From NCBI GenBank assembly GCA_945952045.1, contig CAMFHE010000002.1:1-64000 (forward strand): a stretch of DNA of 64,000 nt, written 5' to 3'. The notes under the pieces are model-generated. The model made no database searches. It saw only the letters and a program-made list of their open reading frames with translations, and was not told where the DNA came from. The stretch's first letter is position 1; every line of letters begins with the position of its first letter. The DNA comes from an uncultured Rhizobium sp. (GTDB taxonomy: Bacteria; Pseudomonadota; Alphaproteobacteria; Rhizobiales; Rhizobiaceae). Below, piece by piece: positions 46,303 to 55,353 of the stretch. Position numbers and translations under genes: made by a program.

Positions 46303-47271
46303 TCAGAAAACCGCGTCGGGGCGGTAGAACTTGTCGACGTTTTCCTTGGTGATGACGGCCGGCGTCGTCAGCTGCAGCTTCGGGAAGTCGCCCGGCAATT
46401 CGCCCTTGACGGCCTTCAGACCGATATCGACGGCCGTACGGGCAACGAGGTCGGGGTCGTTGAGGCCGGTTGCGCCGTATTTGCCTTCCTTGATGAGCGC
46501 GAGCGCTTCCTTCTGGCCATCGGCAGCCGCCAGCGCCAGAACGTCCGTCTTGCCCTGCGCTTCGAGAGCCTTCATGGCGCCGAGCACCATGGAGTCGTTT
46601 TCGCCGAGGACCACGTTGGCATCCGGATGCGCGGTCAACAGGTCTTCCATCGCTGCGAGGCCGCCTTCATGGGCCCAGCCGCCCCAGCCCTGCCCAACGA
46701 CCTCGAAGTTCACCTTGCCTTCGTTGACGAGCTGACCTTCGACGAGACCCTTGAAGACGCCGAGACGGCGATCGCGTCCGACTTCATTGCCCTTGTCGCC
46801 CGACAGAAGGATGATCTTCATCGGCTTGCCCTTCATGTTGTTGGCAAGCCATTGACCGACGAGAACGCCATTCTGGTCGTTCGACGAACGCACCTGGGTG
46901 ACGACGTTCGCCTTGGTGTTGATGGAGGAGTCCATGACGACGACCTTCACGCCCGCAGCCGATGCGGCATCCGCGGCGGCGACGAGGCCTTCCGGATCGC
47001 GCGGGTTGAGGATCAAAAGATTGATACCTTTCGCCACCATGTCTTCCACGTCCGAAATCTGCTTGGCCATGTCGTTCTGGCCGTCGGAACTGGTGACTTC
47101 GCAGCCCGCTTTCTTGGCCTGATCCTCGGCTGCTGCGACCTGCGCGGCGAAATAAGGCGCGCCCAGCGTATACATGGCAATGCCGACCTTGCAGTCGGCC
47201 GCATTGGCGACGCCGACAGACGCGACGCTTGCCAAGAGAGCCAACGTGCATCCTGCGATTATTTTCTTCAT
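46303..47271 (-). CDS. Ribose-type ABC transporter substrate-binding protein
   Basis: Sec signal MKKIIAGCTLALLASVASVGVANA; VGQWLANNMKGKPMKIILLSGDKGNEVGRDR. Confidence 0.93.
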   Translation of the reverse strand: MKKIIAGCTLALLASVASVGVANAADCKVGIAMYTLGAPYFAAQVAAAEDQAKKAGCEVTSSDGQNDMAKQISDVEDMVAKGINLLILNPRDPEGLVAAADAASAAGVKVVVMDSSINTKANVVTQVRSSNDQNGVLVGQWLANNMKGKPMKIILLSGDKGNEVGRDRRLGVFKGLVEGQLVNEGKVNFEVVGQGWGGWAHEGGLAAMEDLLTAHPDANVVLGENDSMVLGAMKALEAQGKTDVLALAAADGQKEALALIKEGKYGATGLNDPDLVARTAVDIGLKAVKGELPGDFPKLQLTTPAVITKENVDKFYRPDAVF

Positions 47272-47377
47272 GGGTTACTCCTCCAAGTCCATGACCGAAA
47301 GCACTCCTCGCTTTCTACTCCAGCTTAGACGCGCTTGAAGGCAGGTCAAGCGAATTCATCCCATATTTGACAAATTT

Positions 47378-47389
47378 TCACATCTGTGA
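47378..47389. promoter_or_regulatory. Candidate SorC operator (TCACATCTGTGA)
   Basis: Palindrome next to TTGACA in divergent 47271/47503 region. Confidence 0.5.
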
Positions 47390-47502
47390 CGATATTCGCC
47401 ATGGGAGCAGTGAGGATGCAGTCCGCCGTCCGCCACGGGAAAGAACTTGGGGCAGACGCCGACTTCATCAGCAATCGTCAGTTATCGGGAGGACCATCGG
47501 AT

Positions 47503-48126
47503 ATGATCGTAGAGCCGGGAATCGGGAGAGTGGACGTCGAATCCGGGCAGCTGCAAGGCGCCACCAACCGCTATGTGAAAACCTTTCGCGACCTTGCCGG
47601 GCTCTATCGGGACGAGGCCGCATTCGACAGATTGCTTGCGCAAAGAGGCGGCGATACCGCCTACGAAGTGACGGACTACAAGCCTTCCGCCAATGCGGGC
47701 GACATGATCATCGGCGTCACCCGGATGGAAGCCGGCAAGGTGGGCGACGAATATTTCATGACGCGCGGCCATATCCACGCCAGGCCCAACAGGCCGGAGA
47801 TGTATTATGGCGAGGCCGGGGTCGGCGTGATGCTGCTGGAATCCCCCGATGGCCAAATCCGCACTCTGGAGATACGGACGCGGACCATGTGCTACGTTCC
47901 CCCGTTCTGGATTCACCGCTCGGTCAATGTCGGCGCCGAGCCGCTTGTCATGACATTCGCCTACCCTGCCGATTCCGGGCAGGACTACGATATCATCGCC
48001 AAGGCAGGCGGCATGCGCAGCCGCATCGTCGATGATGGCCAAGGCGGGTGGAAAGCGATCGAGAACGATCTTTACCTTTCCCGACCTCAGTCGCTGGTGG
48101 ACAGCATCATGGCCAACCGCGATTGA
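47503..48126 (+). CDS. Cupin-type glucose-6-phosphate isomerase-like protein
   Basis: DEYFMTRGHIHARPNRPEMYYGEAGVGVMLLE cupin metal site; YVPPFWIHRSVNVG; SD GGGAGG. Confidence 0.87.
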   Translation: MIVEPGIGRVDVESGQLQGATNRYVKTFRDLAGLYRDEAAFDRLLAQRGGDTAYEVTDYKPSANAGDMIIGVTRMEAGKVGDEYFMTRGHIHARPNRPEMYYGEAGVGVMLLESPDGQIRTLEIRTRTMCYVPPFWIHRSVNVGAEPLVMTFAYPADSGQDYDIIAKAGGMRSRIVDDGQGGWKAIENDLYLSRPQSLVDSIMANRD

Positions 48127-48182
48127 CGCATCCGCTAAACGGCGGCGCATCTCACTTTCGCATCACCCGTCAGGAGAAATTC

Positions 48183-49280
48183 ATGTCCCGTTCTTACGGA
48201 AGTCCCGGACGCTACATCCAGCGTCGCGGCGAAATCGGCCGGCTTGGCGAGCATCTGGAAACGCTCGGGCGCAAACCGTTGTTTCTGGTGGATGCGTTTC
48301 TCTACGAGAAATATGCGCAAAGCCTTGGCGATAGCCTGGCATCCGGCTTCGACGCCCGGTTCGAAAAATTCGGGGGCGAGTGCAGCGAGCGCGAGATCGA
48401 CCGGGTCACGGCAATCGCCAGGGAATTCGCAGCCGACGTCATCGTCGGCATCGGCGGCGGCAAGACGCTCGACACCGCCAAAATGACGGCCTTTCACATC
48501 GGCGCGCGAATGCTGGCCGTGCCGACCATTGCCTCCACGGATGCGCCGACCAGCGCGGTGGTTGTGATCTATAGCGATGCGGGCGTGCTTCAGGAGGCGC
48601 GCAACCTGCCGCGCAATCCCGATGTGGTTCTGGTCGATCCCGAGATCATCGCCGCAGCGCCGGTGCGCTTTCTCGTCGCCGGCATCGGCGATGCGCTCTC
48701 CACCTGGTACGAGGCGCGCGCGAATATCGACGCGGGCACGTTCAACTACATCGCCGGCGGGTTTCCGGCGACCCGCGCCGGCATCGCCATCGCAAAAGAA
48801 TGCCATGCGGTGGTGATGGCCCAGGCGATCAAGGCTAAGCAGGCCGTCGAAGCCGGCGTGATCACCCAGGCGGTCGAGGATATCATCGAGGCGAACACGC
48901 TGCTTTCCGGCCTCGGCTTCGAGAATTGCGGCGTTTCCGCCGCCCACGGCATCCACGACGCGCTGACCATCCTGCCGGATGTGCACGGCCTCCTGCATGG
49001 CGAGAAGGTCGCTTTCGGCATATTGTGCCTGCTCGTCCTGGAAAACCGGCCGGAGAGCGAGATCGACGACACGATCCGCTTCTACTGCACAATCGGCCTG
49101 CCGACGACATTGGCGGAACTCAACATCAGGGATGACGTTGGCGTAAAGGTTCGCAAGGTCGCCGAGGCGGCGACGAAGGGCGCCATCACCCATGCCACCC
49201 GCGCCTCGGTCAACCCCTCCGATATCGAGGCGGCCATTCTGGCGGCAGACGCCTATGGACGCGCTGCCGCTGTCGGCTAG
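48183..49280 (+). CDS. gldA: Glycerol dehydrogenase-like iron-containing ADH
   Basis: GIGGGKTLDTAKMTAFHIG, PTIASTDAPTSAVVVIYSD, AHGIHDALTILPDVHGLLHGEKVAFG. Confidence 0.93.
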   Translation: MSRSYGSPGRYIQRRGEIGRLGEHLETLGRKPLFLVDAFLYEKYAQSLGDSLASGFDARFEKFGGECSEREIDRVTAIAREFAADVIVGIGGGKTLDTAKMTAFHIGARMLAVPTIASTDAPTSAVVVIYSDAGVLQEARNLPRNPDVVLVDPEIIAAAPVRFLVAGIGDALSTWYEARANIDAGTFNYIAGGFPATRAGIAIAKECHAVVMAQAIKAKQAVEAGVITQAVEDIIEANTLLSGLGFENCGVSAAHGIHDALTILPDVHGLLHGEKVAFGILCLLVLENRPESEIDDTIRFYCTIGLPTTLAELNIRDDVGVKVRKVAEAATKGAITHATRASVNPSDIEAAILAADAYGRAAAVG

Positions 49281-49364
49281 AACGGTTCAGATGAACCCTT
49301 GATCGGCGCAAATGCTCAAGATGGCGTGTTGCGATAGCTGACAGGACCGGGGCTACCGCGCCGG

Positions 49365-50630
49365 TCAGATCCACGAATGAAGCGGCGGCTGGACGCCGTT
49401 CAGGTAATATTGCCCGATCGCATGGAATTTCCAACGGACGGGATCGTGAAGCGTGTGGGTGCGGGCATCCCGCCAGAAGCGGTCGAGATTGTGCTGGCCG
49501 AGCGTCGAGCGCGTTCCGGCGAGTTCGAAGAGCTTGTTGGCGGCTGCAAGCGCCGCCTCCGTCGTCAGCACCTTCGCTTCCGCGACGGCGATCTTGGCCT
49601 TGGCGATCGATTGATCGTTGACCTCGGCGATCGTTTCATCGAGCTCGCGGGCCGCCCGTTCGAGAAGCGCTTCAGACGCATGGAGCCGGATCTTGAGGTC
49701 GCCGATCGCCGCGATCGTATAGGGGTCGTCGGTAGCCCGGTCCGATCCGCTGTCGATCCAGGGCCGGGCGTGGTTCTGCACGAGGTCGATGGTTGCGTCG
49801 ATCGCGCCCCGCGCGATACCCGCGTCGATCGCCGCATGGATGAGTTGGCTCTGCGGACCGACGGCGCTCTGGTTCTCGTAGACGATATGGGCTGGCAGGA
49901 CGCGGCTTGCCGGAACGTCGACGGCATCGAGGATAACCGTGCCGCTGGCCGTCGTCCGCTGACCGAAGGCCGACCAGTCGTTGACGACCTCGAGCCCTTT
50001 CGCATCGCGATCCGCCACCGCGACGACGACATGGCCTTCCTCGTCGAGCGCCACGATGGGCACGAGATGGGCGAAGAGCGCGCCGGTCGAATAGAATTTC
50101 CGGCCGGACACGATGAACCGGTCGCCTTCGCGCACGAGCCGGGTCTCGAAGGCCTCGACATTCTTGCCGCCGAATTCCGAGAAGGCATTGCCGAGACGCT
50201 TGCCGGCGAGCACGGCGCCGAAGAGGTCGCGTTTCTGCTCCTCGCTTCCCGTCTGGCGGATGACATCGATGATCTCGAAACTGTTCTGCGCGATCTGGGT
50301 CAGAGATGGATCGCCGGCGGCAAGGATTGAAAAGACCTTGGCGAGCGTGACCTGCGAGACCCCCGCGCCGCCATAGGCTTTCGGAATGGTGATGCCCCAG
50401 AGCCCGCTTTGGGAAAAGAGGTCGACCTCCGCGAAGGGGAGGCGCCGCGCCCGGTCACGCTCACGCGCGTCGGCGGCAAAGAGCGGGCGCAGGCGCTCTG
50501 CGACCGCGATCGCCTCCGCGTCGTCGCGGATGACATGGGCGGGTTTTGCCGGCTGGGCAGGCAACCAGCCCGGTTCGCCGGGAGCCGGGTCGTTCACGGA
50601 CAGGCGTTGCGTGGCGTTTGTGGGGGTCAT
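49365..50630 (-). CDS. Acyl-CoA dehydrogenase-like flavoprotein, SfnB type
   Basis: AEVDLFSQSGLWGITIPKAYGGAGVSQVTLAKVFSILAAGDPSLTQIAQNSF; GKRLGNAFSEFGGKNVEAFETRL. Confidence 0.85.
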   Translation of the reverse strand: MTPTNATQRLSVNDPAPGEPGWLPAQPAKPAHVIRDDAEAIAVAERLRPLFAADARERDRARRLPFAEVDLFSQSGLWGITIPKAYGGAGVSQVTLAKVFSILAAGDPSLTQIAQNSFEIIDVIRQTGSEEQKRDLFGAVLAGKRLGNAFSEFGGKNVEAFETRLVREGDRFIVSGRKFYSTGALFAHLVPIVALDEEGHVVVAVADRDAKGLEVVNDWSAFGQRTTASGTVILDAVDVPASRVLPAHIVYENQSAVGPQSQLIHAAIDAGIARGAIDATIDLVQNHARPWIDSGSDRATDDPYTIAAIGDLKIRLHASEALLERAARELDETIAEVNDQSIAKAKIAVAEAKVLTTEAALAAANKLFELAGTRSTLGQHNLDRFWRDARTHTLHDPVRWKFHAIGQYYLNGVQPPLHSWI

Positions 50631-50660
50631 GATGGGGTCTCGTGTAAAAAACGCGGAGAA

Positions 50661-50687
50661 CCGGGCTGCGCCTCTTTCGCAGCCCGG
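50661..50687. promoter_or_regulatory. Intercistronic hairpin downstream of metQ-like SBP
   Basis: 10-bp stem CCGGGCTGCG / CGCAGCCCGG. Confidence 0.6.
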
Positions 50688-50705
50688 CGACGAAGAACGG
50701 CCGTG

Positions 50706-51518
50706 TCAGAAGGCGGCGACGACCTGTCCCTTGTAGCGCTCCTTGATGAAGGTCCGCGTTTCCTCGCTGTTGAGAGCTTTGGCGAGCTTGGCGATCCGCG
50801 GATCGTCCTTGGTCTCCGGCCGCGTCACGAGATATTCGCTCCACACATTGTAGCCGTCCTGCCCGCGATCGATGAGCAGCGCCTTGGAAATGTCGAGCTT
50901 CGCCTCGAAGACGTAGTTGCCGTTGAGCGCGGCGAGATCGACCTCGCTCAGCGCCCGGGGCAGAAGAGCGGATTCGAGTTCGACGATCTTCAGGTTTTTG
51001 GGGTTCTCGGTCACGTCCTTGAGGGTCGGGAGCTTGTCTTCGGGCGACGTCAGCTCCGGCTTGCCGGAGACCTTGATAAGGCCAAGCTTCTGGAGAAGAA
51101 GCAGGCCGCGCCCGCCATTGACCGGATCATTCGGGATCGCGACGGTCGCGCCGTCGGCGAGTTTGTCCACGCTGTCGAGCTTCGTCGAATAGGCGACGAA
51201 GGGCTCGATATGGACAGGCACGATCGGCACGAGGTCCGTGCCGCGCTCCTTGTTGTAGTCGTTCAGGAACGGCCGGTACTGGTAGTAGTTCGCATCGAGT
51301 TCGCCCGAAACGAGCTGGGCGTTCGGCTGGATGTAATCCGTGAAGACCCGGATATCGAGGTCGAGCCCGTCCTTGGCGAGGATCGGCTTGACGAATTCGA
51401 GGATCTCGGCATGCGGAACGGCGGTGGCGCCGACGACCAGCGTTTCGGCGGCCCGGGCGGCGCCGGAGACGGCGAGCGCCAGCCCTGCGGCGATGGCGAG
51501 TGATTTCAGGATGCGCAT
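50706..51518 (-). CDS. metQ: MetQ/NlpA-family substrate-binding protein
   Basis: LVVGATAVPHAEILEFVKPILAKDGLDLDIRVFTDYIQPNAQLVSGELDANYYQYRPFL. Confidence 0.93.
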   Translation of the reverse strand: MRILKSLAIAAGLALAVSGAARAAETLVVGATAVPHAEILEFVKPILAKDGLDLDIRVFTDYIQPNAQLVSGELDANYYQYRPFLNDYNKERGTDLVPIVPVHIEPFVAYSTKLDSVDKLADGATVAIPNDPVNGGRGLLLLQKLGLIKVSGKPELTSPEDKLPTLKDVTENPKNLKIVELESALLPRALSEVDLAALNGNYVFEAKLDISKALLIDRGQDGYNVWSEYLVTRPETKDDPRIAKLAKALNSEETRTFIKERYKGQVVAAF

Positions 51519-51537
51519 TGGTCCCTCCTAATGCGGT

Positions 51538-52197
51538 TCATTTGCGGGAAAAATGAGTGACGAGACGGTTGCCGCTCGCCTGGATGAGCTGCACGACGAC
51601 GATGAGGATCGCGACGCAGACGAGCATGATTTCGGTCTGGAACCGGTGGTAGCCGTAGCGAATGGCGAGATCCCCCAGCCCTCCCCCGCCGATCGCGCCG
51701 GACATGGCCGTGTAGTCGACGAGCACGATCGCCGTGACGGTGACGGCGGCAAGCAGGCTCGGCAACGCTTCGGGAAGCACGGCGCGGACGATCGTCTGCG
51801 TCGTCGAGGCGCCCATGGCCAGGCTGGCCTCGATGATGCCGCGATCCACTTCGCGCAGCGCCGTTTCCACCAGCCGCGCGAAGAAGGGCGATGTGCCGAC
51901 GACGAGAGGAAAGATCACGCCCCGGATGCCGAGCGACGTTCCGGTGACGAGGACCGTCACCGGCATCAGCACGATCAGGAGAATGATGAAGGGCACCGAG
52001 CGAAGGATGTTCAGGACGAAGGAGAGCGTCCCATGCGTGACGGGCGCCTGGAGAAGCTGCCGACGGCCGGTCAGGAAAAGAAGGATGCCGAGCGGCAGGC
52101 CGACAAGGACGGTCAGGAAGAGCGCGCCGCCGACCATGGCGAGCGTTTGTCCGAGCGCCGCGCCGATATCGCCCCAATAGAGATTTTCAAACGACAT
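51538..52197 (-). CDS. metI: Methionine-type ABC transporter permease
   Basis: MSFENLYWGDIGAALGQTLAMVGGALFLTVLVGLPLGI; EASLAMGASTTQTIVRAVLPEALPSL. Confidence 0.93.
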   Translation of the reverse strand: MSFENLYWGDIGAALGQTLAMVGGALFLTVLVGLPLGILLFLTGRRQLLQAPVTHGTLSFVLNILRSVPFIILLIVLMPVTVLVTGTSLGIRGVIFPLVVGTSPFFARLVETALREVDRGIIEASLAMGASTTQTIVRAVLPEALPSLLAAVTVTAIVLVDYTAMSGAIGGGGLGDLAIRYGYHRFQTEIMLVCVAILIVVVQLIQASGNRLVTHFSRK

Positions 52198-53245
52198 GGC
52201 GCGACCTTTCCGCGACGGATGGGACGCTGTCCGGAAGACCGTCCTGCAATTCCACATCGACGCCGCTTGCCCTGAGCGTGGCGATCGCACCGGCAACGTC
52301 ACGCCCGGAAAGCGACACGAGAAACTGCGCATAGGGCGTCTCGCGGATGTGGCCGACGCGACCGGCGAGAATGCCGTAATCGACATGGTTCTCCCGCGCG
52401 ATGCGGCCGAGCAGCGGCTTGTGCGCCGCCTCGCCCCTGAAGGTCAGCCGCACCGTTCGTCCAGCCAGGTCGAGCGCGCCGCCGCCGTCGAGCACGCCAC
52501 CGTCCGGTTCGGCCTCGCGGACAAGCCGCAACGTCGCCGGATGGCGCGGATGCAGGAAAACCTCCGTCACCGGCCCCTCCTCGACGACGCGGCCGCGATC
52601 GAGGACGGCGACGCGGTCGCAGGTGCGGCGGATGACGTCCATTTCATGGGTGATGAGAACGATGGTAACGCCGAGATCGCGGTTGATCTCGCGAAGCAGA
52701 TCGAGCACGGCGCCGGTCGTCTGCGGATCGAGCGCGCTCGTCGCCTCGTCGCACAGAAGGATCTTGGGGCCCGAGGCCAGCGCGCGGGCTATACCGACGC
52801 GCTGCTTCTGCCCGCCCGAAAGTTGCCGCGGATATTTGGCGGCGTGGTCCGCGAGATCGACGCGCTCGAGGAGCGATGCGACGCGCCGGGCGATGTCCGC
52901 CTTTCCGTACCGGCCGGCGAGTTCCAGCGGGTATGCGACGTTGCCGGCGACGGTGCGGGCGTTCAGCAGGTTGAAATGCTGGAAGACCATGCCGATCGAC
53001 CGGCGCAGCGCCTGCAACTGTTCGCCCCTGGCCTCCGTCACCCGTTCCCCGGCGACGAAGACATCGCCGCGCGTCGGGCGCTCGAGCAGATTGATCAACC
53101 GGACGAGCGTCGACTTGCCGGCGCCCGACGAACCGATGATGCCGAAGATCTCGCCCTCGGTCACGGTCAATGCGATATCGCTGAGCGCCGCAACCGCGCC
53201 CTGGCTGCCCTCAAACGCCTTGGAAATGCCCTCGAGCCGGATCAT
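52187..53245 (-). CDS. metN: Methionine-type ABC transporter ATP-binding protein with NIL-like domain
   Basis: MIRLEGISKAF, GSSGAGKSTLVRLINLLERPT, LSGGQKQRVGIARAL, C-terminal NIL-like region. Confidence 0.94.
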   Translation of the reverse strand: MIRLEGISKAFEGSQGAVAALSDIALTVTEGEIFGIIGSSGAGKSTLVRLINLLERPTRGDVFVAGERVTEARGEQLQALRRSIGMVFQHFNLLNARTVAGNVAYPLELAGRYGKADIARRVASLLERVDLADHAAKYPRQLSGGQKQRVGIARALASGPKILLCDEATSALDPQTTGAVLDLLREINRDLGVTIVLITHEMDVIRRTCDRVAVLDRGRVVEEGPVTEVFLHPRHPATLRLVREAEPDGGVLDGGGALDLAGRTVRLTFRGEAAHKPLLGRIARENHVDYGILAGRVGHIRETPYAQFLVSLSGRDVAGAIATLRASGVDVELQDGLPDSVPSVAERSRHVV

Positions 53246-53250
53246 CGCCG

Positions 53251-54477
53251 TCAACCCGCGAGGCCGATGCGCCACTGATAGGGCGGCGGCGTGCCGTTGA
53301 CGGCGAAATCGCCGACGATACGGTCCTTGTAGATGCGCGGATTGTGCGACGACAGCGTGCGGGCATTGCGCCAATGGCGATCGAGGCCGAGCGGCTTGCG
53401 GGTGGATGACGCGCCGAGAGCGTCGAAGGCAATGGTCGATGCCTCGAGAATCAGGTCCGTGACGACGGTCAGCGCCTGCGAGGTCTCAAGCTCGGCAATG
53501 GCATTGGCCCGCTCCTGCGCCGCTTCGTCGCCGCCGGAATGGGCGAGGTAAGCCCGCTCGATCGATCGGGAGACCTGGAGGACGATCGCCGAGGCCGTGT
53601 AGGCGTTGCTGCGGATCCGGCCGACCACCTGCAGCACCTGCGGATCCTGGCTGGAACGCGGACCCGCCGCGTTGGAGTAGTTGCGCACGCGCGCGGAGAC
53701 GGCCGCAGCGACCTCCTGCGACAAGGCGCGGCCGATGCCGGCAAGCGTCGCCAGATGAACGATCTGGTAGAAGGCGGCGCCATAGCGAAACTGGTCGTCG
53801 TCGGCGACGATGTCGGCCGGATCGACCTCGGCGCCGACAAAGCGGGCGGTGCCGCTCGCCGTCAGGATCTGCCCGAAGCCGTCCCAGTCATCGACCACCT
53901 CGACGCCCGGATCGTCGCGGCGCACCTGTACCATGCTGCCCGTCCCGTCCAGGCCGCTGACCCCGACATTGATCCAGTCCGCGAAGAGAGAACCGGTCGT
54001 GTAGAACTTCTGGCCATCGACCACGTGCTTGCCATCGGCCTGCGAGACCTTCGTCGAAAAGCCGCTCTGCTGGGCATTCCCGATTTCCGTCCATGCGTTG
54101 CCTGCAATCTCGCCACGGGCCAGCCGCTCGGTCCAGCGGGCGCGATCCGGCCCGGCCGCCTTGTTGACGATATCCTCCACGAAACCGAAATGGCCGCGCA
54201 ACGCCTGGGTGATATTGGAATCGGCCGCCGAGAGTTCGATCAGAAGATTGACCAGCTCCGGCACGGTCGCACCGAATCCGCCTTCCGCCTCCGGCACGCG
54301 CAGCGCGCCGAAGCGGGCGGCCTTCAGCTTGGCGATCTCGCCTTCGGGCAGCTTGCGGTGCAGCTCACGGTCGAGCGCGCCGCTGGCGATCTCGGCGAAC
54401 AGGGGGCGGAATTTCTCCGCGAGTGTCTCGTAGCGCTCGGAGGGGCCCTCGCCCCAGCCTTGGTCGATCTGCGTCAT
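53251..54477 (-). CDS. Acyl-CoA dehydrogenase-like flavoprotein, SfnB type
   Basis: FGALRVPEAEGGFGATVPELVNLLIELSAADSNITQALRGHFGFVED. Confidence 0.85.
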   Translation of the reverse strand: MTQIDQGWGEGPSERYETLAEKFRPLFAEIASGALDRELHRKLPEGEIAKLKAARFGALRVPEAEGGFGATVPELVNLLIELSAADSNITQALRGHFGFVEDIVNKAAGPDRARWTERLARGEIAGNAWTEIGNAQQSGFSTKVSQADGKHVVDGQKFYTTGSLFADWINVGVSGLDGTGSMVQVRRDDPGVEVVDDWDGFGQILTASGTARFVGAEVDPADIVADDDQFRYGAAFYQIVHLATLAGIGRALSQEVAAAVSARVRNYSNAAGPRSSQDPQVLQVVGRIRSNAYTASAIVLQVSRSIERAYLAHSGGDEAAQERANAIAELETSQALTVVTDLILEASTIAFDALGASSTRKPLGLDRHWRNARTLSSHNPRIYKDRIVGDFAVNGTPPPYQWRIGLAG

Positions 54478-54515
54478 GCTTGTCTGTTTCCTGTCTTTGC
54501 AAGGGCGGAGGCGGC

Positions 54516-55298
54516 TCAGGCCGCGTCTCCGAGATAGAGGCGGTGAAGATCGTCGCGACCGGACAGGTCATCCGCGCTGCCGCTGAGCACGACGCGTCCG
54601 CTCTCGAGGATGTAGGCGCGCGCCGAATGCTTCAGGGAAAGGGCGGCATTCTGCTCGGCGAGCAGAAAGGCCGTGCCGCGCTCGCGATTGAGGCGGGCGA
54701 TGATCTGGAAGATTTCCTGCACGATCAGCGGCGCCAGGCCCATGGAAGGCTCGTCGAGAAGCACGAGGCGCGGGCGCGTGAGCAGCGCCCGGCCGATCGC
54801 CAGCATCTGCTGTTCGCCGCCCGAGGTCAGCCCGGCCTGCGTGCGGCGCTTCTCCTTGAGGCGCGGAAACCAGTCGTAGATATCGTCGATCTGTTCCTGC
54901 AGCGCGCGACGGCCTGGCCGATGGAGAAAGGCGCCGGCCAGCAGGTTTTCCTCGATGGTCAGATGCGCAAAGACGTGCCTCCCCTCCAGCACATGCACGA
55001 TGCCGCGCTTGGTCAGATGGTTGGCCGGCTGGCCGAGGATATCGTCTCCGTCAAAACGGATCTGGCCGCGGCGAACGCTGGCGCGATCGGCCGATGCCAG
55101 TCCCGAGATCGCCTTGAGGACGGTGCTCTTGCCGGCGCCGTTGGCCCCCAGAAGCGCAACGATCTCTCCGGGTCCGACCTCGAGCGATACATCGGAGACC
55201 GCGAGGATCGCGCCGCCATAGACGACCTCGATCCCCGAAACGGAAAGTTGGGCCTGGTCAGCCTGGTCAGGCTTGCCGGTCGTCGTCAGCGTCGTCAT
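54516..55298 (-). CDS. livF: Branched-chain amino-acid-type ABC transporter ATP-binding protein
   Basis: GANGAGKSTVLKAISGL, TSGGEQQMLAIGRALLTRPRLVLLDEPSMGLAP. Confidence 0.95.
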   Translation of the reverse strand: MTTLTTTGKPDQADQAQLSVSGIEVVYGGAILAVSDVSLEVGPGEIVALLGANGAGKSTVLKAISGLASADRASVRRGQIRFDGDDILGQPANHLTKRGIVHVLEGRHVFAHLTIEENLLAGAFLHRPGRRALQEQIDDIYDWFPRLKEKRRTQAGLTSGGEQQMLAIGRALLTRPRLVLLDEPSMGLAPLIVQEIFQIIARLNRERGTAFLLAEQNAALSLKHSARAYILESGRVVLSGSADDLSGRDDLHRLYLGDAA

Positions 55299-55318
55299 GG
55301 GTTCGTCTCCGTTGGTCG

Positions 55319-55343
55319 CCGGGGCGGCCGCTTGCCGCCCCGG
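55319..55343. promoter_or_regulatory. Intercistronic hairpin downstream of SBP gene
   Basis: 10-bp stem CCGGGGCGGC / GCCGCCCCGG. Confidence 0.6.
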
Positions 55344-55353
55344 ATGTGTCCGG

